Shown here: one piece after another, positions 44,380-53,600 of the stretch
Layout: the number at the start of each line of letters is the position of its first letter
Position numbering within the stretch: the stretch's first letter is position 1
DNA from: Arthrobacter sp. zg-Y919
GTDB lineage: Bacteria; Actinomycetota; Actinomycetes; Actinomycetales; Micrococcaceae
Direction: 5' to 3'
Assembly: GCF_030142045.1 (NCBI RefSeq)
Contig: NZ_CP126242.1
Coordinates: 2,294,001-2,358,000 of the forward strand
DNA length: 64,000 nucleotides
Translations under genes and position numbers: made by a program
Notes under the pieces: model-generated
Told to the model about the DNA's origin: nothing
What the model saw: only the letters and a program-made list of their open reading frames with translations
The model's database searches: none

Positions 44380-45666
44380 CTACTTCTGGGCTTCGCGGAG
44401 CAGCCGGCGCGCGGTATCCAGCCTGAGGACCGCGTTCCGGCCGCGGCTCACCCCGCGCCGGGCCCGTGCGCCCGCCACCAGGGTCAGCACGACGCCGGCG
44501 GCCCTGGCGTGCAGGGCTGCCGGGTCCACGGCCTCCTCGAAAACCCGCCGGTAGTCGGCCAGGGCCTGTCCCAGCTGCGGCCGGTCCGGATGTGCCGCCG
44601 CCAGGACCGCCAGGTGGCCCAGCAGGCAGGCCAGATCATCGACCCGGTGCCCCGGGCCGAGCCCGTCAATGTCGAGCAGGCCCGTGACCGTCCCGTCGGA
44701 GAGCAGCAGGTTTCCCTCGTGGAAGTCGCCGTGGACCGGAACCAGCGGTCCCGCAGGCGCGGATTCCAGGACCTCCCGGATTTCACCCGCAAGTTTCCAA
44801 ATGCTGTCTGTTTCGGCAGGGACCGCAGCAGCAGCCGTCCCGGCATACTCCTCGACGCGGTCCGCCCAGCTGAGGCGCAGCGGCAGGTCCAGCGCCCCGG
44901 ACGGCAAGGTGTCCAGCAGTTCCAGGAGGACCCCGGGACGTACCCCGGCGGCGCCGTCGTCGACCAGGAGCCGGAACAGGGAGGTGCCGGGCAGGGCGCT
45001 GAGGACCACAGCGTCCCGGGCGGCCGCGGAATCCGCCGGCAGCAGCAGCGGGGCCGGCACCGCGCTGGCCTCCAGCAGCCGGTGGCGCCGCCGCAGGGCA
45101 GGCAGCTGCGCCGGTGGCAGGAGTTTCAGGTAGGCGGTTCCGTGGGCGTGCTCGGCCCGCAGTACGGCCCGGCGCAGCGGGCGGTAGGCGGCGAGGGCGA
45201 GCCGTCCCGGTTCGGCCGAGGCAAAGACGTCCCTCGCTACGGCTGAGGCATCGGTCGCCCAGGGCAGGGACCGGAGGACGGGGTCATGGGGATGGAACCA
45301 CAGGCATAGATCCAGGCCGGCGATCCGCGCGGCTGCGGTTTCCGGTCCGGCGGCGTTCAGTGGGGTTTCCCCGGTTTCAGCGGCACCGGCCGTGGTCGCC
45401 CCGAGGTAAAGCGTCAGGTCCGCGGTGCTTCCCGCTCCCGCCGGAGGCACCTTCCCGGCCGGGCGGCACCGGACCCGGTACAGGGCGGAGACGGCTCCCC
45501 CGGGCCGGTGGTGGCTGCGCAGGTGCTCCCAGTGGTCCAGCAGCAGTCCACGGGACCGCAGCAGGTCCTGGAGCGGGCCGCGCATGGCCGCGCTGCCCAG
45601 GACGGCGACGGCGTGCGCCGCCCGGCTGGAAAGACGGCCGGGGTGCCGATTCGGATCGTCGGGCAC
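44380..45666 (-). CDS. Aminoglycoside phosphotransferase-like kinase
   Basis: A 428-residue protein of the APH/choline kinase fold. The catalytic and metal-binding residues are visible in PLVPVHGDFHEGNLLLSDG (Brenner motif HGDxHxxN) and TGLLDIDGLGPGHRVDD (metal Asp). A GTG at 45666 is taken as the start: the reading frame continues far upstream, but that part is an Arg/Pro-rich shadow of the neighbouring gene. The first 200 residues contain a separate region with a probable second ligand-binding lobe. The natural substrate (maltose, choline, a lipid head group or a drug) is not apparent. Confidence 0.8.
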   Translation of the reverse strand: MPDDPNRHPGRLSSRAAHAVAVLGSAAMRGPLQDLLRSRGLLLDHWEHLRSHHRPGGAVSALYRVRCRPAGKVPPAGAGSTADLTLYLGATTAGAAETGETPLNAAGPETAAARIAGLDLCLWFHPHDPVLRSLPWATDASAVARDVFASAEPGRLALAAYRPLRRAVLRAEHAHGTAYLKLLPPAQLPALRRRHRLLEASAVPAPLLLPADSAAARDAVVLSALPGTSLFRLLVDDGAAGVRPGVLLELLDTLPSGALDLPLRLSWADRVEEYAGTAAAAVPAETDSIWKLAGEIREVLESAPAGPLVPVHGDFHEGNLLLSDGTVTGLLDIDGLGPGHRVDDLACLLGHLAVLAAAHPDRPQLGQALADYRRVFEEAVDPAALHARAAGVVLTLVAGARARRGVSRGRNAVLRLDTARRLLREAQK

Positions 45667-45691
45667 AGCGGGCGCCGGCGCGTTCAGGCCC

Positions 45692-46657
45692 TTAGGCCCG
45701 CCGGCGCTGCAGGACGTCGTCCAGGTTGATCTTGCCGGTCTCCGGACGTGCCTGGTCCGCCTGCGCGGGCAGGGCCGGGGGCGTAGCAGGACGCAGCGGA
45801 GTCTTGGACAGGGACCGGGGCGTTTCGGGCAGGACGATCGGCTCGGGCGCGGGCCGCTCGGCCTTGGGCGCATCAACGTAAACCGGCTTCGGCAGCTCAA
45901 CAGGCTGCCACGGTGTGGTGCTGGGCCGCGGCGGCATGTGCACAGCGGCAGCTACCTTCAAGGCTTCGGCCCGCAGCTCCTCGGCTGTGAACCTGGGCGC
46001 AGCCTTGGCTTCGACGGCGGTTCCGCTGGGTGCAGAGGTGGATTCGCGGTCGAAAAGGACCGTTTCGGGCTGCGGTTCGGCCGGCACCGCAGGGGCCTGC
46101 GCTTCTGTCGGCAGCTCGGCGGCTGTCCGGCGCTGGCGCGGTTCCGGTCCCATGGCGGCCCGGAAGGCGTTTTCGACCTTCCGCCGGCGGTCCCGCAGTG
46201 CGAGCGAGCGAAGCGCTGCGACTACCGCCGCCAGACCTGCCAACCCTGCGGCGGGGAGCAGCCAGGACACGGAGGTGAGCGCCGCGAGGAGCGTGCCGCC
46301 CACCACTGTGAGCACAGCGAGGAGTCCTGCGGCAGCGAGGACTGTCCGGCCCATACGGATACGGAAGACCGGCGCCGGCTGCGCCTGGGGCGCAGGCTGC
46401 TGACCTTGGGTGGAAAACTGCGTAGACCCGCCCCCGCTGGGTGTATTGCTGATGTTGTTCATGATGATCCCCTGGGACCCCTTGTCGGGTGAGGCGGGCG
46501 GGTGGATGGACTTGGCGGCCGGACGGACGCGGGCAGCCGATGCGCTGAAAACAGGTGGACGGCTAAGGAAATAGGGACCTACCCACACCAGCCACAGTGC
46601 AACGGCAAGCGCCAGCACCAATGAGCTGTTCACGGAGTGATTAAGAGGGAAGTCCAC
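45692..46657 (-). CDS. Membrane protein with long disordered tail
   Basis: A 321-residue protein of unknown function. It has an N-terminal membrane segment (SLVLALAVALWLVWVGPYFL), a linker, two more segments (TVLAAAGLLAVLTVVGGTLLAAL, WLLPAAGLAGLAAVVAAL), and a polar C-terminal region of about 150 residues rich in Pro, Ala, Glu and Arg, ending in LDDVLQRRRA. This type is common in actinobacteria next to galU and GNAT genes. It is followed, after about 25 bases, by the phosphotransferase gene. Confidence 0.7.
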   Translation of the reverse strand: MDFPLNHSVNSSLVLALAVALWLVWVGPYFLSRPPVFSASAARVRPAAKSIHPPASPDKGSQGIIMNNISNTPSGGGSTQFSTQGQQPAPQAQPAPVFRIRMGRTVLAAAGLLAVLTVVGGTLLAALTSVSWLLPAAGLAGLAAVVAALRSLALRDRRRKVENAFRAAMGPEPRQRRTAAELPTEAQAPAVPAEPQPETVLFDRESTSAPSGTAVEAKAAPRFTAEELRAEALKVAAAVHMPPRPSTTPWQPVELPKPVYVDAPKAERPAPEPIVLPETPRSLSKTPLRPATPPALPAQADQARPETGKINLDDVLQRRRA

Positions 46658-46738
46658 ATCTACGACGGTAGAAGCTTGGAGGCGCGCCCACCTGCATTCG
46701 GACCGGTGTGTCGGCGTGTCTGCTGTGAAAATAGTTAA

Positions 46739-47353
46739 CTAGAGTGCCCTGCGGGACTTCCAGCGGTTCAGGAGGCCCTCGGGGACCTCCTCGGCGGTAA
46801 GGGCGAAGCTGCGGTGATCTGCCCAGTGGCCGTCGATATGCAGGTACCGTTCGCGCAGTCCCTCGTCCCGGAATCCGAGTTTTTCCACCACCCGGAGGCT
46901 CGGGGCGTTCTCGGGGCGGATGTTGATTTCCATCCGGTGCAGCGCCAGTGCTTGGAAGCAATGGTCCGTGGCCAGGGCCACAGCCGTGGGGACAATGCCG
47001 CGGCCGGCCCGCTCCTGGTCCACCCAGTACCCCAGGGTGGCCATCCGCGCCGACCCCCAGACGATCGTCGAGACTGTCAGCTGCCCGACGATCGCCGGCG
47101 GCCGGTAGGGATCCCTGCGCTCGGTGATAACGAAGGGCAGGGCCGAGTCCTGGCGGGCCTGGCGGTTGAGGCTCCGCACCATGTCGCCGTAGGTAGGCGG
47201 TTCCCCGCCCAGGACGGGATTGCTGGCCTCCCACGGACCCACCCAACGGGCGTTCCGGGACCGGACCTCGGTCCATTCCCGCCGGTCACGGTGCCGGATC
47301 GGCCGGAGAATGACGTCGTCACTCTCCAGCGTCACCGGCCATGAGCCCTGCAT
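46739..47353 (-). CDS. GNAT family acetyltransferase (RimJ/RimL type)
   Basis: A 204-residue N-acetyltransferase. Following the N-terminal VILRPIRHRDRREWTEVRSR pattern, it shows the acetyl-CoA binding segment YWVDQERAGRGIVPTAVALA and the C-terminal helix PSLRVVEKLGFRDEGLRERY, all typical of the RimJ/RimL subgroup that acetylates alpha-amino groups of proteins or small amines. The acceptor is unknown. It lies downstream of galU, seven bases after its stop, and is probably cotranscribed. Confidence 0.9.
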   Translation of the reverse strand: MQGSWPVTLESDDVILRPIRHRDRREWTEVRSRNARWVGPWEASNPVLGGEPPTYGDMVRSLNRQARQDSALPFVITERRDPYRPPAIVGQLTVSTIVWGSARMATLGYWVDQERAGRGIVPTAVALATDHCFQALALHRMEINIRPENAPSLRVVEKLGFRDEGLRERYLHIDGHWADHRSFALTAEEVPEGLLNRWKSRRAL

Positions 47354-47359
47354 TGGTAC

Positions 47360-48265
47360 TTAGTCTTCGAGAGTTCCGGTGAAGTCCTTCAGCCAGTCCC
47401 TCAGGGCCGGTCCAAGGTCCTCACGCTCGGACGCCAGGGACACCACTGCCTTGAGGTAGCTCAGCTTGTCGCCCGTGTCATAGCGGCGGCCGCGGAAGAC
47501 CACGCCATACACGCCGGCGCCTTCGCCTTCGGCGGCAGCCAGTGTCTGCAGCGCATCCGTCAGCTGGATTTCCCCGCCCCTGCCGGGTCCGGTCTCTTCA
47601 AGGACTCCGAAGACCGACGGGTGCAGCACGTAACGGCCGATCACGGCAAGGTTGGAGGGTGCGTCCTCGACGTCGGGCTTTTCCACGAGCTTGTTCACGC
47701 GGACGTAGTCCTCGCCCTCGACCACGGAAATGTCGGCGCAGCCGTAGGCGCTGATCTGTTCCGGATCCACTTCGATCAGGGCGATCACGGATCCGCCGGT
47801 CTTGGCCTGGACTTCAACCATCTTTTCGAGCAGGTCGTCGCGCGCATCGATCAGGTCGTCTCCGAGGAGGACGGCAAAGGGTTCGTCACCGATATGCAGC
47901 TTGGCCCGCAGCACTGCGTGGCCCAGTCCCTTGGGATCGCCCTGGCGGAGGTAGTGGATCTCCCCGAGCTCGGATGCCGCCCGCACCATCGCGAGCTTTT
48001 CAAGGTCGCCCTTGTCTTCAAGCGTCTTTTCGATGAAGGGAACACGGTCAAAGTGGTCCTCGAGGGAGCGCTTGTTGCGTCCGGTGATCATCAGGATGTC
48101 CGGCATGCCGGCATTGACTGCTTCTTCGACCACGTACTGGATGGCGGGTTTGTCCACCACGGGGAGCATTTCCTTGGGCATCGCCTTGGTGGCAGGCAGG
48201 AAGCGGGTGCCCAGCCCGGCGGCTGGGATTACGGCTTTGGTTACAGTGCGTCGTGACGTGGTCAT
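47360..48265 (-). CDS. galU: UTP-glucose-1-phosphate uridylyltransferase
   Basis: Makes UDP-glucose from glucose-1-phosphate and UTP for cell-wall polysaccharides, trehalose and the GalE reaction. The 301-residue protein has the nucleotide-binding motif PAAGLGTRFLPATKAMPKEM near the start, then LPVVDKPAIQYVVEEAV, LLGDDLIDARDD and LVEKPDVEDAPSNLAVIGRY. These are the GalU family pattern. The ATG at 48265 is preferred to one 21 bases upstream because MTTSRRTVTKAVIP is the usual start. It is divergent from the folate cyclo-ligase gene, the same order as Rv0993 and Rv0992c. Confidence 0.95.
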   Translation of the reverse strand: MTTSRRTVTKAVIPAAGLGTRFLPATKAMPKEMLPVVDKPAIQYVVEEAVNAGMPDILMITGRNKRSLEDHFDRVPFIEKTLEDKGDLEKLAMVRAASELGEIHYLRQGDPKGLGHAVLRAKLHIGDEPFAVLLGDDLIDARDDLLEKMVEVQAKTGGSVIALIEVDPEQISAYGCADISVVEGEDYVRVNKLVEKPDVEDAPSNLAVIGRYVLHPSVFGVLEETGPGRGGEIQLTDALQTLAAAEGEGAGVYGVVFRGRRYDTGDKLSYLKAVVSLASEREDLGPALRDWLKDFTGTLED

Positions 48266-48332
48266 GCTGGTAAGCGTACCCAACACCGCTCACGTTGCAC
48301 CAAATAAGCATGCTGGTAGAGAGAATAGGGAT

Positions 48333-48950
48333 ATGCGCTCGTTGAACAAGGAACAGGCCCGAAGGGACTATCTGCAGTCGCGTCGGGAGTTGACCGAGAC
48401 GGAGAGGGCCGAAGCCGCCGCAGGTCTTGCCCGTCTCGGGCTGCGCGGGGTGCAGGAAGTGGTGCCCGCCGGTGGCACGGTGGCCGGTTACCTCTCGACC
48501 GGGACCGAACCCGGCACGGGAGCCTTGCTGCAGGAGCTCTTCCGGTCCGGATACCGGGTGCTGGTGCCGGTGTGTGAACCCGGCCGCCGGCTGTCCTGGT
48601 GCGAATGGTCACCGGGCATAGAGCTGGCGCCTGGACTGCACGCCTCGCTTCTGGAGCCCGTTGGCCCGCGGCATGCCGTCTCCGACTTTCCGGACCTCGG
48701 GCTGGTTTTCGTTCCCGCGCTGGCAGCGGATTCTTCGGGCGGACGCATGGGTAAGGGCGGCGGATACTATGACCGCTTCCTGGCCGGACTGAGGGCGGAC
48801 GGCAATCCGGTCCCGGCGGTCGCGGTGGTTTTTGAGCACGAGTATGTCCCGGCCGGAAGCTTTGAAACGACACCCCTGGATGCGCCCGTGGATGCGGTCC
48901 TGACGCCGTCCAGCTGGCGGGGGGTGCCCGCCGGGCACATGTATACTTAG
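48333..48950 (+). CDS. 5-formyltetrahydrofolate cyclo-ligase
   Basis: Converts 5-formyl-THF to 5,10-methenyl-THF with ATP in folate metabolism. The 205-residue protein has the C-terminal family signature GGRMGKGGGYYDRFLA and the substrate-binding FVPALAAD region. The N-terminal MRSLNKEQARRDYLQSRREL with basic residues fits the start of this family. It lies between galU and the zinc-ribbon gene, as in mycobacteria (Rv0992c). The CIRCE element begins at its stop codon, so the next gene is probably separately regulated. Confidence 0.92.
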   Translation: MRSLNKEQARRDYLQSRRELTETERAEAAAGLARLGLRGVQEVVPAGGTVAGYLSTGTEPGTGALLQELFRSGYRVLVPVCEPGRRLSWCEWSPGIELAPGLHASLLEPVGPRHAVSDFPDLGLVFVPALAADSSGGRMGKGGGYYDRFLAGLRADGNPVPAVAVVFEHEYVPAGSFETTPLDAPVDAVLTPSSWRGVPAGHMYT

Positions 48951-48973
48951 CACTCAAGGCTTGAGAGTGCCAG
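48942..48973 (+). promoter_or_regulatory. CIRCE element (HrcA operator) with -10 box
   Basis: TTAGCACTC at 48947-48955, nine spacer bases and GAGTGCCAG at 48965-48973 match the CIRCE consensus (TTAGCACTC-N9-GAGTGCTAA) at 16 of 18 positions. TATACT at 48942-48947 is a good -10 box, partly overlapping the left arm. No clear -35 is seen. It precedes the zinc-ribbon gene by about 30 bases, so HrcA repression of that gene is expected. Confidence 0.85.
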
Positions 48974-49002
48974 CCTGAGAGTGTCCAAGGAGGATTACCA
49001 GA

Positions 49003-49314
49003 GTGCCCACGTATGCCTACGCCTGCAAGGACTGCACCCATTCGTTCGATATCCAGCAGTCCTTCAGCGAAGACTCCCTGACGGTCTGCCCCGAGTGCGG
49101 CGGCCGGCTGCGGAAGAAGTTCAACAGCGTCGGAGTTGTTTTCAAGGGCTCCGGTTTCTACCGCACCGATTCACGTGAGGCCGCCTCCAGCGTTCCGGCT
49201 ACCCCGTCCAAGACCGAGGGTTCCACGGCTTCGGCACCTGCGTCCACGTCCACGTCGGGCAGCAGTACCCCGGCAGCGTCGCCCGCTTCAAGCTCCACCG
49301 GTTCCCAGGCCTAA
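49003..49314 (+). CDS. FmdB-type zinc-ribbon protein, Ruc-like chaperone
   Basis: A 103-residue protein. The N-terminal zinc ribbon has four cysteines (Cys8, Cys11, Cys29, Cys32) in MPTYAYACKDC and CPECGG, followed by KKFNSVGVVFKGSGFYRTD, the FmdB/CxxC_CxxC_SSSS family pattern. The last 45 residues are an unstructured Ser/Thr/Ala/Pro-rich tail. Gene order (galU, cyclo-ligase, this gene) matches mycobacterial Rv0993-Rv0992c-Rv0991c. Rv0991c is Ruc, a redox-regulated chaperone under HrcA control. The CIRCE element upstream supports the same role here. It starts with GTG at 49003, with AAGGAGG upstream. Chaperone activity is inferred from synteny and the family, not shown. Confidence 0.88.
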   Translation: MPTYAYACKDCTHSFDIQQSFSEDSLTVCPECGGRLRKKFNSVGVVFKGSGFYRTDSREAASSVPATPSKTEGSTASAPASTSTSGSSTPAASPASSSTGSQA

Positions 49315-49586
49315 GTACCGCCTTTTCCGGCACGGTTACCCAGCCGGGTCTTCCGGCGGCCTACCCAGCCGGCTCTTCCGGGCAGGCCTTTCCAGCCGGC
49401 CTGGCCCGCAGTTTTTCGCAGCGGAGTTTTTCGCAGCGGAGTTCAGGGCCCGCATCCAGGCTTCCGGCCGGCCGTCCTGCTTCGACTTGTCCTCCACATC
49501 GGCGCCGGGGTGCAGGTCGGCCGCTCCGGGACCACATCCGCGGAAGCTGCACCTGCCCCGGGATGCCCGGTGGCTAGCGTGGCGGC
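49315..49586. repeat. Intergenic region with tandem repeats
   Basis: A repeat-rich stretch between the zinc-ribbon and SAF-domain genes. An exact 15-base unit, GTTTTTCGCAGCGGA, occurs twice in tandem at 49411-49425 and 49426-49440. Upstream of it, an imperfect unit containing CCCAGCCGG and TCTTCCGG occurs two to three times (about 49338-49405). No gene is supported here. Confidence 0.6.
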
Positions 49587-50315
49587 ATGTCTTTGCGCCG
49601 CTCCCCCAGCCGAAATACTTCCGGCACTGCCGCGTTTCCCCGGCCGTCCGCAGGCTCCGTGGACCGCCTCTCCAGGTTCCGGCGCTTCCTTGTCCGCCAC
49701 CGCCGCCTGCTGGCAGCCTTGGCCTGCTGTGCCGCGGCAGGGTCGGCAGTAGAGTCGCTGGTCCCCGGCACCGCGGCGCGCTCCGTACTGGTCCAGGCCG
49801 CCCGGGACCTCCCCGCAGGTACGCTTCTGGACGCCGGGGCCTTGGAGACAGTCCGGGTGCCCGCCGAAGCGGTGCCGCCTGGCGCCCGGAACCATCCTGA
49901 TTCCCTCATTGGCCATCGACTCGCGACTCCGCTGCTCCGGGGCAGTCCCGTCACACAGCTTTCCCTGGCCGGACCGGGTCTCCTGACCGGTGCTCCGGCA
50001 GGTTCGGTCGCCGTGCCGCTCCGCCCGGCAGACCCATCCGTCCTCGGGCTCCTGAGGCCGGGACAGCTGGTTAATGTGGTGGCGGGCGCCGACACGGCAT
50101 GGAATACGGGGATAACCCCTGGGGACGGAAACGGTGCGGTTGTCCTGGCCTTCTCTGTACCGGTGCTGTGGGTGTCCGGAGCTGAGCCTGCCGGCGGCTG
50201 GCCGGGAAACGGCGGCGGCGAAGGCCTGGTGGTCGTGGCTGCGGACCGGGAGAACGCAGCCCGGCTCACTGCCGCCTCCGGGACGGGCGGCATCCATCTG
50301 GTCCTGACGGGTTAG
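49587..50315 (+). CDS. SAF-domain protein (CpaB/RcpC-like)
   Basis: A 242-residue membrane-anchored protein. After a basic N-terminus lies a membrane segment (about residues 40-58, LLAALACCAAAGSAVESLV), then a SAF-type domain with VLVQAARDLPAGTLLDAGALE and LIGHRLATPLLRGSPV, and an RcpC-like second part with AGSVAVPLRPADPSVLGLLRPG. This is the layout of CpaB, which assembles Flp-type pili. No other pilus genes are nearby, so a role in pilus assembly is uncertain. In actinobacteria an orphan SAF-domain protein often follows the FmdB-type gene. Confidence 0.7.
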   Translation: MSLRRSPSRNTSGTAAFPRPSAGSVDRLSRFRRFLVRHRRLLAALACCAAAGSAVESLVPGTAARSVLVQAARDLPAGTLLDAGALETVRVPAEAVPPGARNHPDSLIGHRLATPLLRGSPVTQLSLAGPGLLTGAPAGSVAVPLRPADPSVLGLLRPGQLVNVVAGADTAWNTGITPGDGNGAVVLAFSVPVLWVSGAEPAGGWPGNGGGEGLVVVAADRENAARLTAASGTGGIHLVLTG

Positions 50316-50418
50316 CTGTCCGGATCAGCCGGACTGCCGGAGTCCGGCCAGCAATCCGGGCCGCGCAGGCTCCCGGCAGGCTGCCGGCTACTCCCCGGAC
50401 ACACCGGCAGGCGCCCGG

Positions 50419-50673
50419 CTACTCCCAATGCGGGGGGCGCTGCTCACGCAGCCAAGACTCGGTATCCCCGGTATCCTCCGTATCCTCGGGCGGGGCGCCC
50501 CAGGCCCGGGGATTGTCTTCTTTGGCCGACACCGGCAGCACGCCGGCGGGACCCGCCGAAACCGCGCGCCGGTTCCCCCGCCTGCGGGGTGCGGCCGAGG
50601 GCCCCGGAGCCTGCGGCTGTGCCGCGGCTCCGGGCTCCCCCGCTTCTTCAGGCCGAACTGGATCGTCCGTCAT
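50419..50673 (-). CDS. Small acidic/proline-rich protein
   Basis: An 84-residue protein rich in Pro, Ala, Glu and Asp, with a central Arg cluster (PRRRGNRRAV) and a C-terminal ESWLREQRPPHWE. I recognise no domain. It is probably disordered. It starts three bases after the stop of the large helicase gene, with GGAG upstream, so it is likely cotranscribed with it. Small proteins ending in W.R.QRPPHW occur beside such genes in related actinobacteria, which supports a real gene. Confidence 0.6.
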   Translation of the reverse strand: MTDDPVRPEEAGEPGAAAQPQAPGPSAAPRRRGNRRAVSAGPAGVLPVSAKEDNPRAWGAPPEDTEDTGDTESWLREQRPPHWE

Positions 50674-50676
50674 AGC

Positions 50677-53600
50677 TCACTCTCCTGCGGCGGTGTCGGG
50701 GCCTGACCCCGCCCTCCGTTCGCGCATGCGGCTGCTTCCGTGCGGGGTGACCTTGACCTGCTTGCCTACCCGGGGATCTTCCGCGGGGCGGGTCCGGCCG
50801 GAACCCTCCCCGGCAGTGCGGGGTACGGGCTGCTGGCCCACGGGGATTTCCGGCAGCTCAAGGGAGCGGCTGACCAGATCGGCGCAGGCGGACGGGTCGC
50901 TGAAGACTTCAATAGTCCACAACGGCATGTACCTCCAGCCGCGGCGTTCCAGCAGCTGCGGCCGGAGCCGGCTGCGTTCGCGGACGGACATGGCCCGGTA
51001 CCGTTCGGTGCCATCGGATTCAATGGCCAGCGGGGCGGGATTGCCCGTCGGGTCCGCCGAATGCGGAGCTGCCGCAACAATGTCGATGGCACCGCCGTCG
51101 TAGTGGTCCCACACCTTGGCGCCGCGCTCACGCAGGCGGCCCACCAGGTCCGCGACCAAGGGATCTTCTTCCAGGATCCCGCCGCCGGTTGGTGCTTCCC
51201 GGCTTCCGGTCTCCGGCTCGAGCTCACGCTTGATGAGTTCGTAGAAGTCCAGGGCACCGTAGCCCAGCCGGGTCCGGTCCAGGTCTGCGGGCTGGAAGCA
51301 GGTCAGCACATGCTGCTTGTAGCGTGCCCGCGTCATGGCCGTGACGAACTTCTTCCGTCCGTCCGGTGCCGAGAGCGGGCCGAAGTTATGCAGGGCACGG
51401 CCATGCGGAGTCCGGCCGAACCCGAGGGAGAAGATCACGCAGTCCCGGACCATGCCGACGGCACGGTCCACCGGAACAACCCGGAAGGACTCGGCTTTCG
51501 CCGTGAAGAAATCGGCCGCCCAGGGGAAGTTGGCCATCTGGACCCGGATCGCCTCTGCCACCCGCACCGCATGGCGCGGGCTGGCGGTGATGACACCCAG
51601 GGACTGGTGCGGGCGCCGCCGGATGTGTTCGAAGACCAGGTCAACCACCCGGTTGACCTCGGCTGCGACGCTTTCGACGCCTTCGTGGTCCGAGCTGGGC
51701 ATGCCTGTGCCGTCGGGCAGGTATTCCACCGAGAGGGAACGGTGGCCGGTGGTGACCTCGTCCGCACTGGGAATCATGGAGAGCCGGCCGCCATAGAAGG
51801 AATCGCTGAGCTGGCGCAGCAGTGCCTTGTCGGTGCCCCGGTAGACGGTGGAGAGGCATCGGGTGGGCAGGACCCGTTCCAGCGCTTCGAAGGCGCTGAC
51901 CAGGTCCACGTGCTGCGGCTGGGTCCCGGCGGGTTCCACGCCAATCGTGAACGGACGGGGACCACCGAGGCAGCTGTCGCCGAAGGCAATCACCTGTGAG
52001 GCGCGGGCCAGGGCCGGGATAGCGGACTGCAGGCTGGTGGACTCGGCGTCGAGCAGGACCACGGTGTCGAAGCGGCGGTGCTCGGGCAGCACCATCGGAA
52101 GCACCAGAGGGCTTGCCGCCCAGACCGGCAGGAGGGCCGAGACGAGTTCCTCGGACTCTTCGGACAGGCTTTCGAGGGAAAGCTCGCCGTCCTTGATGAG
52201 CTCACGCAGGTCCTCCGCCGCACCCCTTGATGCCGCGACGCCGGCGCGCCAGCGCGAGGCCAGGCTCCAGCGCAGGCGGGAGCCGCCGGAGGCGATATGG
52301 GCGTTGTCCGCCAGCCGGTATTCCGCTTCCAGGCGGCGCAGGCTGTTGCCGTCGGACATGGCCAGGTAGTCGTCTCCGCTGATCATGGCTTCAAGCGCGG
52401 ACTGCCACCAGGCCAGTTCCAGTTCGTAGCCGACGTGGCGGGGCTGGACCTCGCGTTTGGCCAGATCGTCCAGCAGCTCCCCCAGGCCCTGTGCACGCAT
52501 TTCGTCGAGCAGCAGGGTCCGTTCGGGCAGCGTCTCGAGGGTTTCGCGGTCCCCCGCCAGCTGGCTGAGCTGCTTCTCGAGTTCGTCCAGCTGCAGCGAG
52601 GCCAGGTCCGGATGCTGCGGCGTCTCCGCCAGGATGCCGGTGAGGGTATCCAGCTGGCGCTTCACCAGAAGGTAGGAGCGGTTGATTTCCGCCAGGCCCG
52701 TGGGCACCGACGGGTGGCGCTGGGTGGTCGCGTAACGGGTCCAGACGGCACGCTGCTGCTGGACCTCCGCCAGGGAGGCGTGCAGGTCCGAAATGTGCAC
52801 GCCGGGACGGACATATTCCTTGGCCACGCGCCGCAGGCGGGAGCGGGTCATGGAGCTCATGTCGATGCCGCGCTCACGGCGCCAGGACGAGGATGCGGTG
52901 GCGGAAATCAGGTCGGTTACCGGCCGGTCGAAAATGTCCGGGGTGAACTTATCCAGGCTTTCGCGCACGGCCACCAGCAGTTCCAGCTGCTCGCCCCACT
53001 GGGCGAAGGTTTCACCGAGGCGGATTTCGGAGTGTTCGGCCACGTCCTGGACCTTGGCGCGCAGGGCGGGCAGGTCCGCGGCAAGGGTCTGGGTCAGCTC
53101 GTAGGCCTCTTCCGTTTCCTTGCGGTTGAGCAGCTTGGCGCCGTACCACGGGCTCGCCGTGGCAGCCCGGCTGAAGCTGCCGAGCTCAGCGGCGCGGCGC
53201 AGCCGGCCGCCAAGTTCGGTGCGGTCGGTGATGCTGTCCAGGACACTTCGCTTGAGCCGGACGGTGGTGGCCGGCGCCGGGTTCATGGAGGTCAGCTCGG
53301 CCAGGGACTGCATGGCCTGGTACGGGGAGCAGCCCCAGCGGCTGCGGACATTGTGCAGCGACTTTACGTGGTCGCGCAGCTGGTGGCGGTTCTCGAGCAG
53401 GACCTTGTGCAGGCTGTTCAGCTCCGGAGCCTGCGACTTTTCGTTGCGCACGATGGCCCGGACCAGCTGGTCCTTCAGCTGCTGCTGGGTGAGTCCGGCG
53501 TTGACCTGCAGGACAAGTGAGCCCAGCTGCAGCGCGTCCAGCTCGGAAACGAACTGGTTCAGGGTGCTGCGCCGTTCGGCTACAACCAGCACGGACTTGC

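Noticed and set aside
45667..45900. N-terminal extension of the phosphotransferase reading frame
   Set aside because: The extra codons are Arg/Pro/Ser-rich and lie over the C-terminal coding region of the neighbouring gene in another frame. A GTG at 45666 fits better as start.
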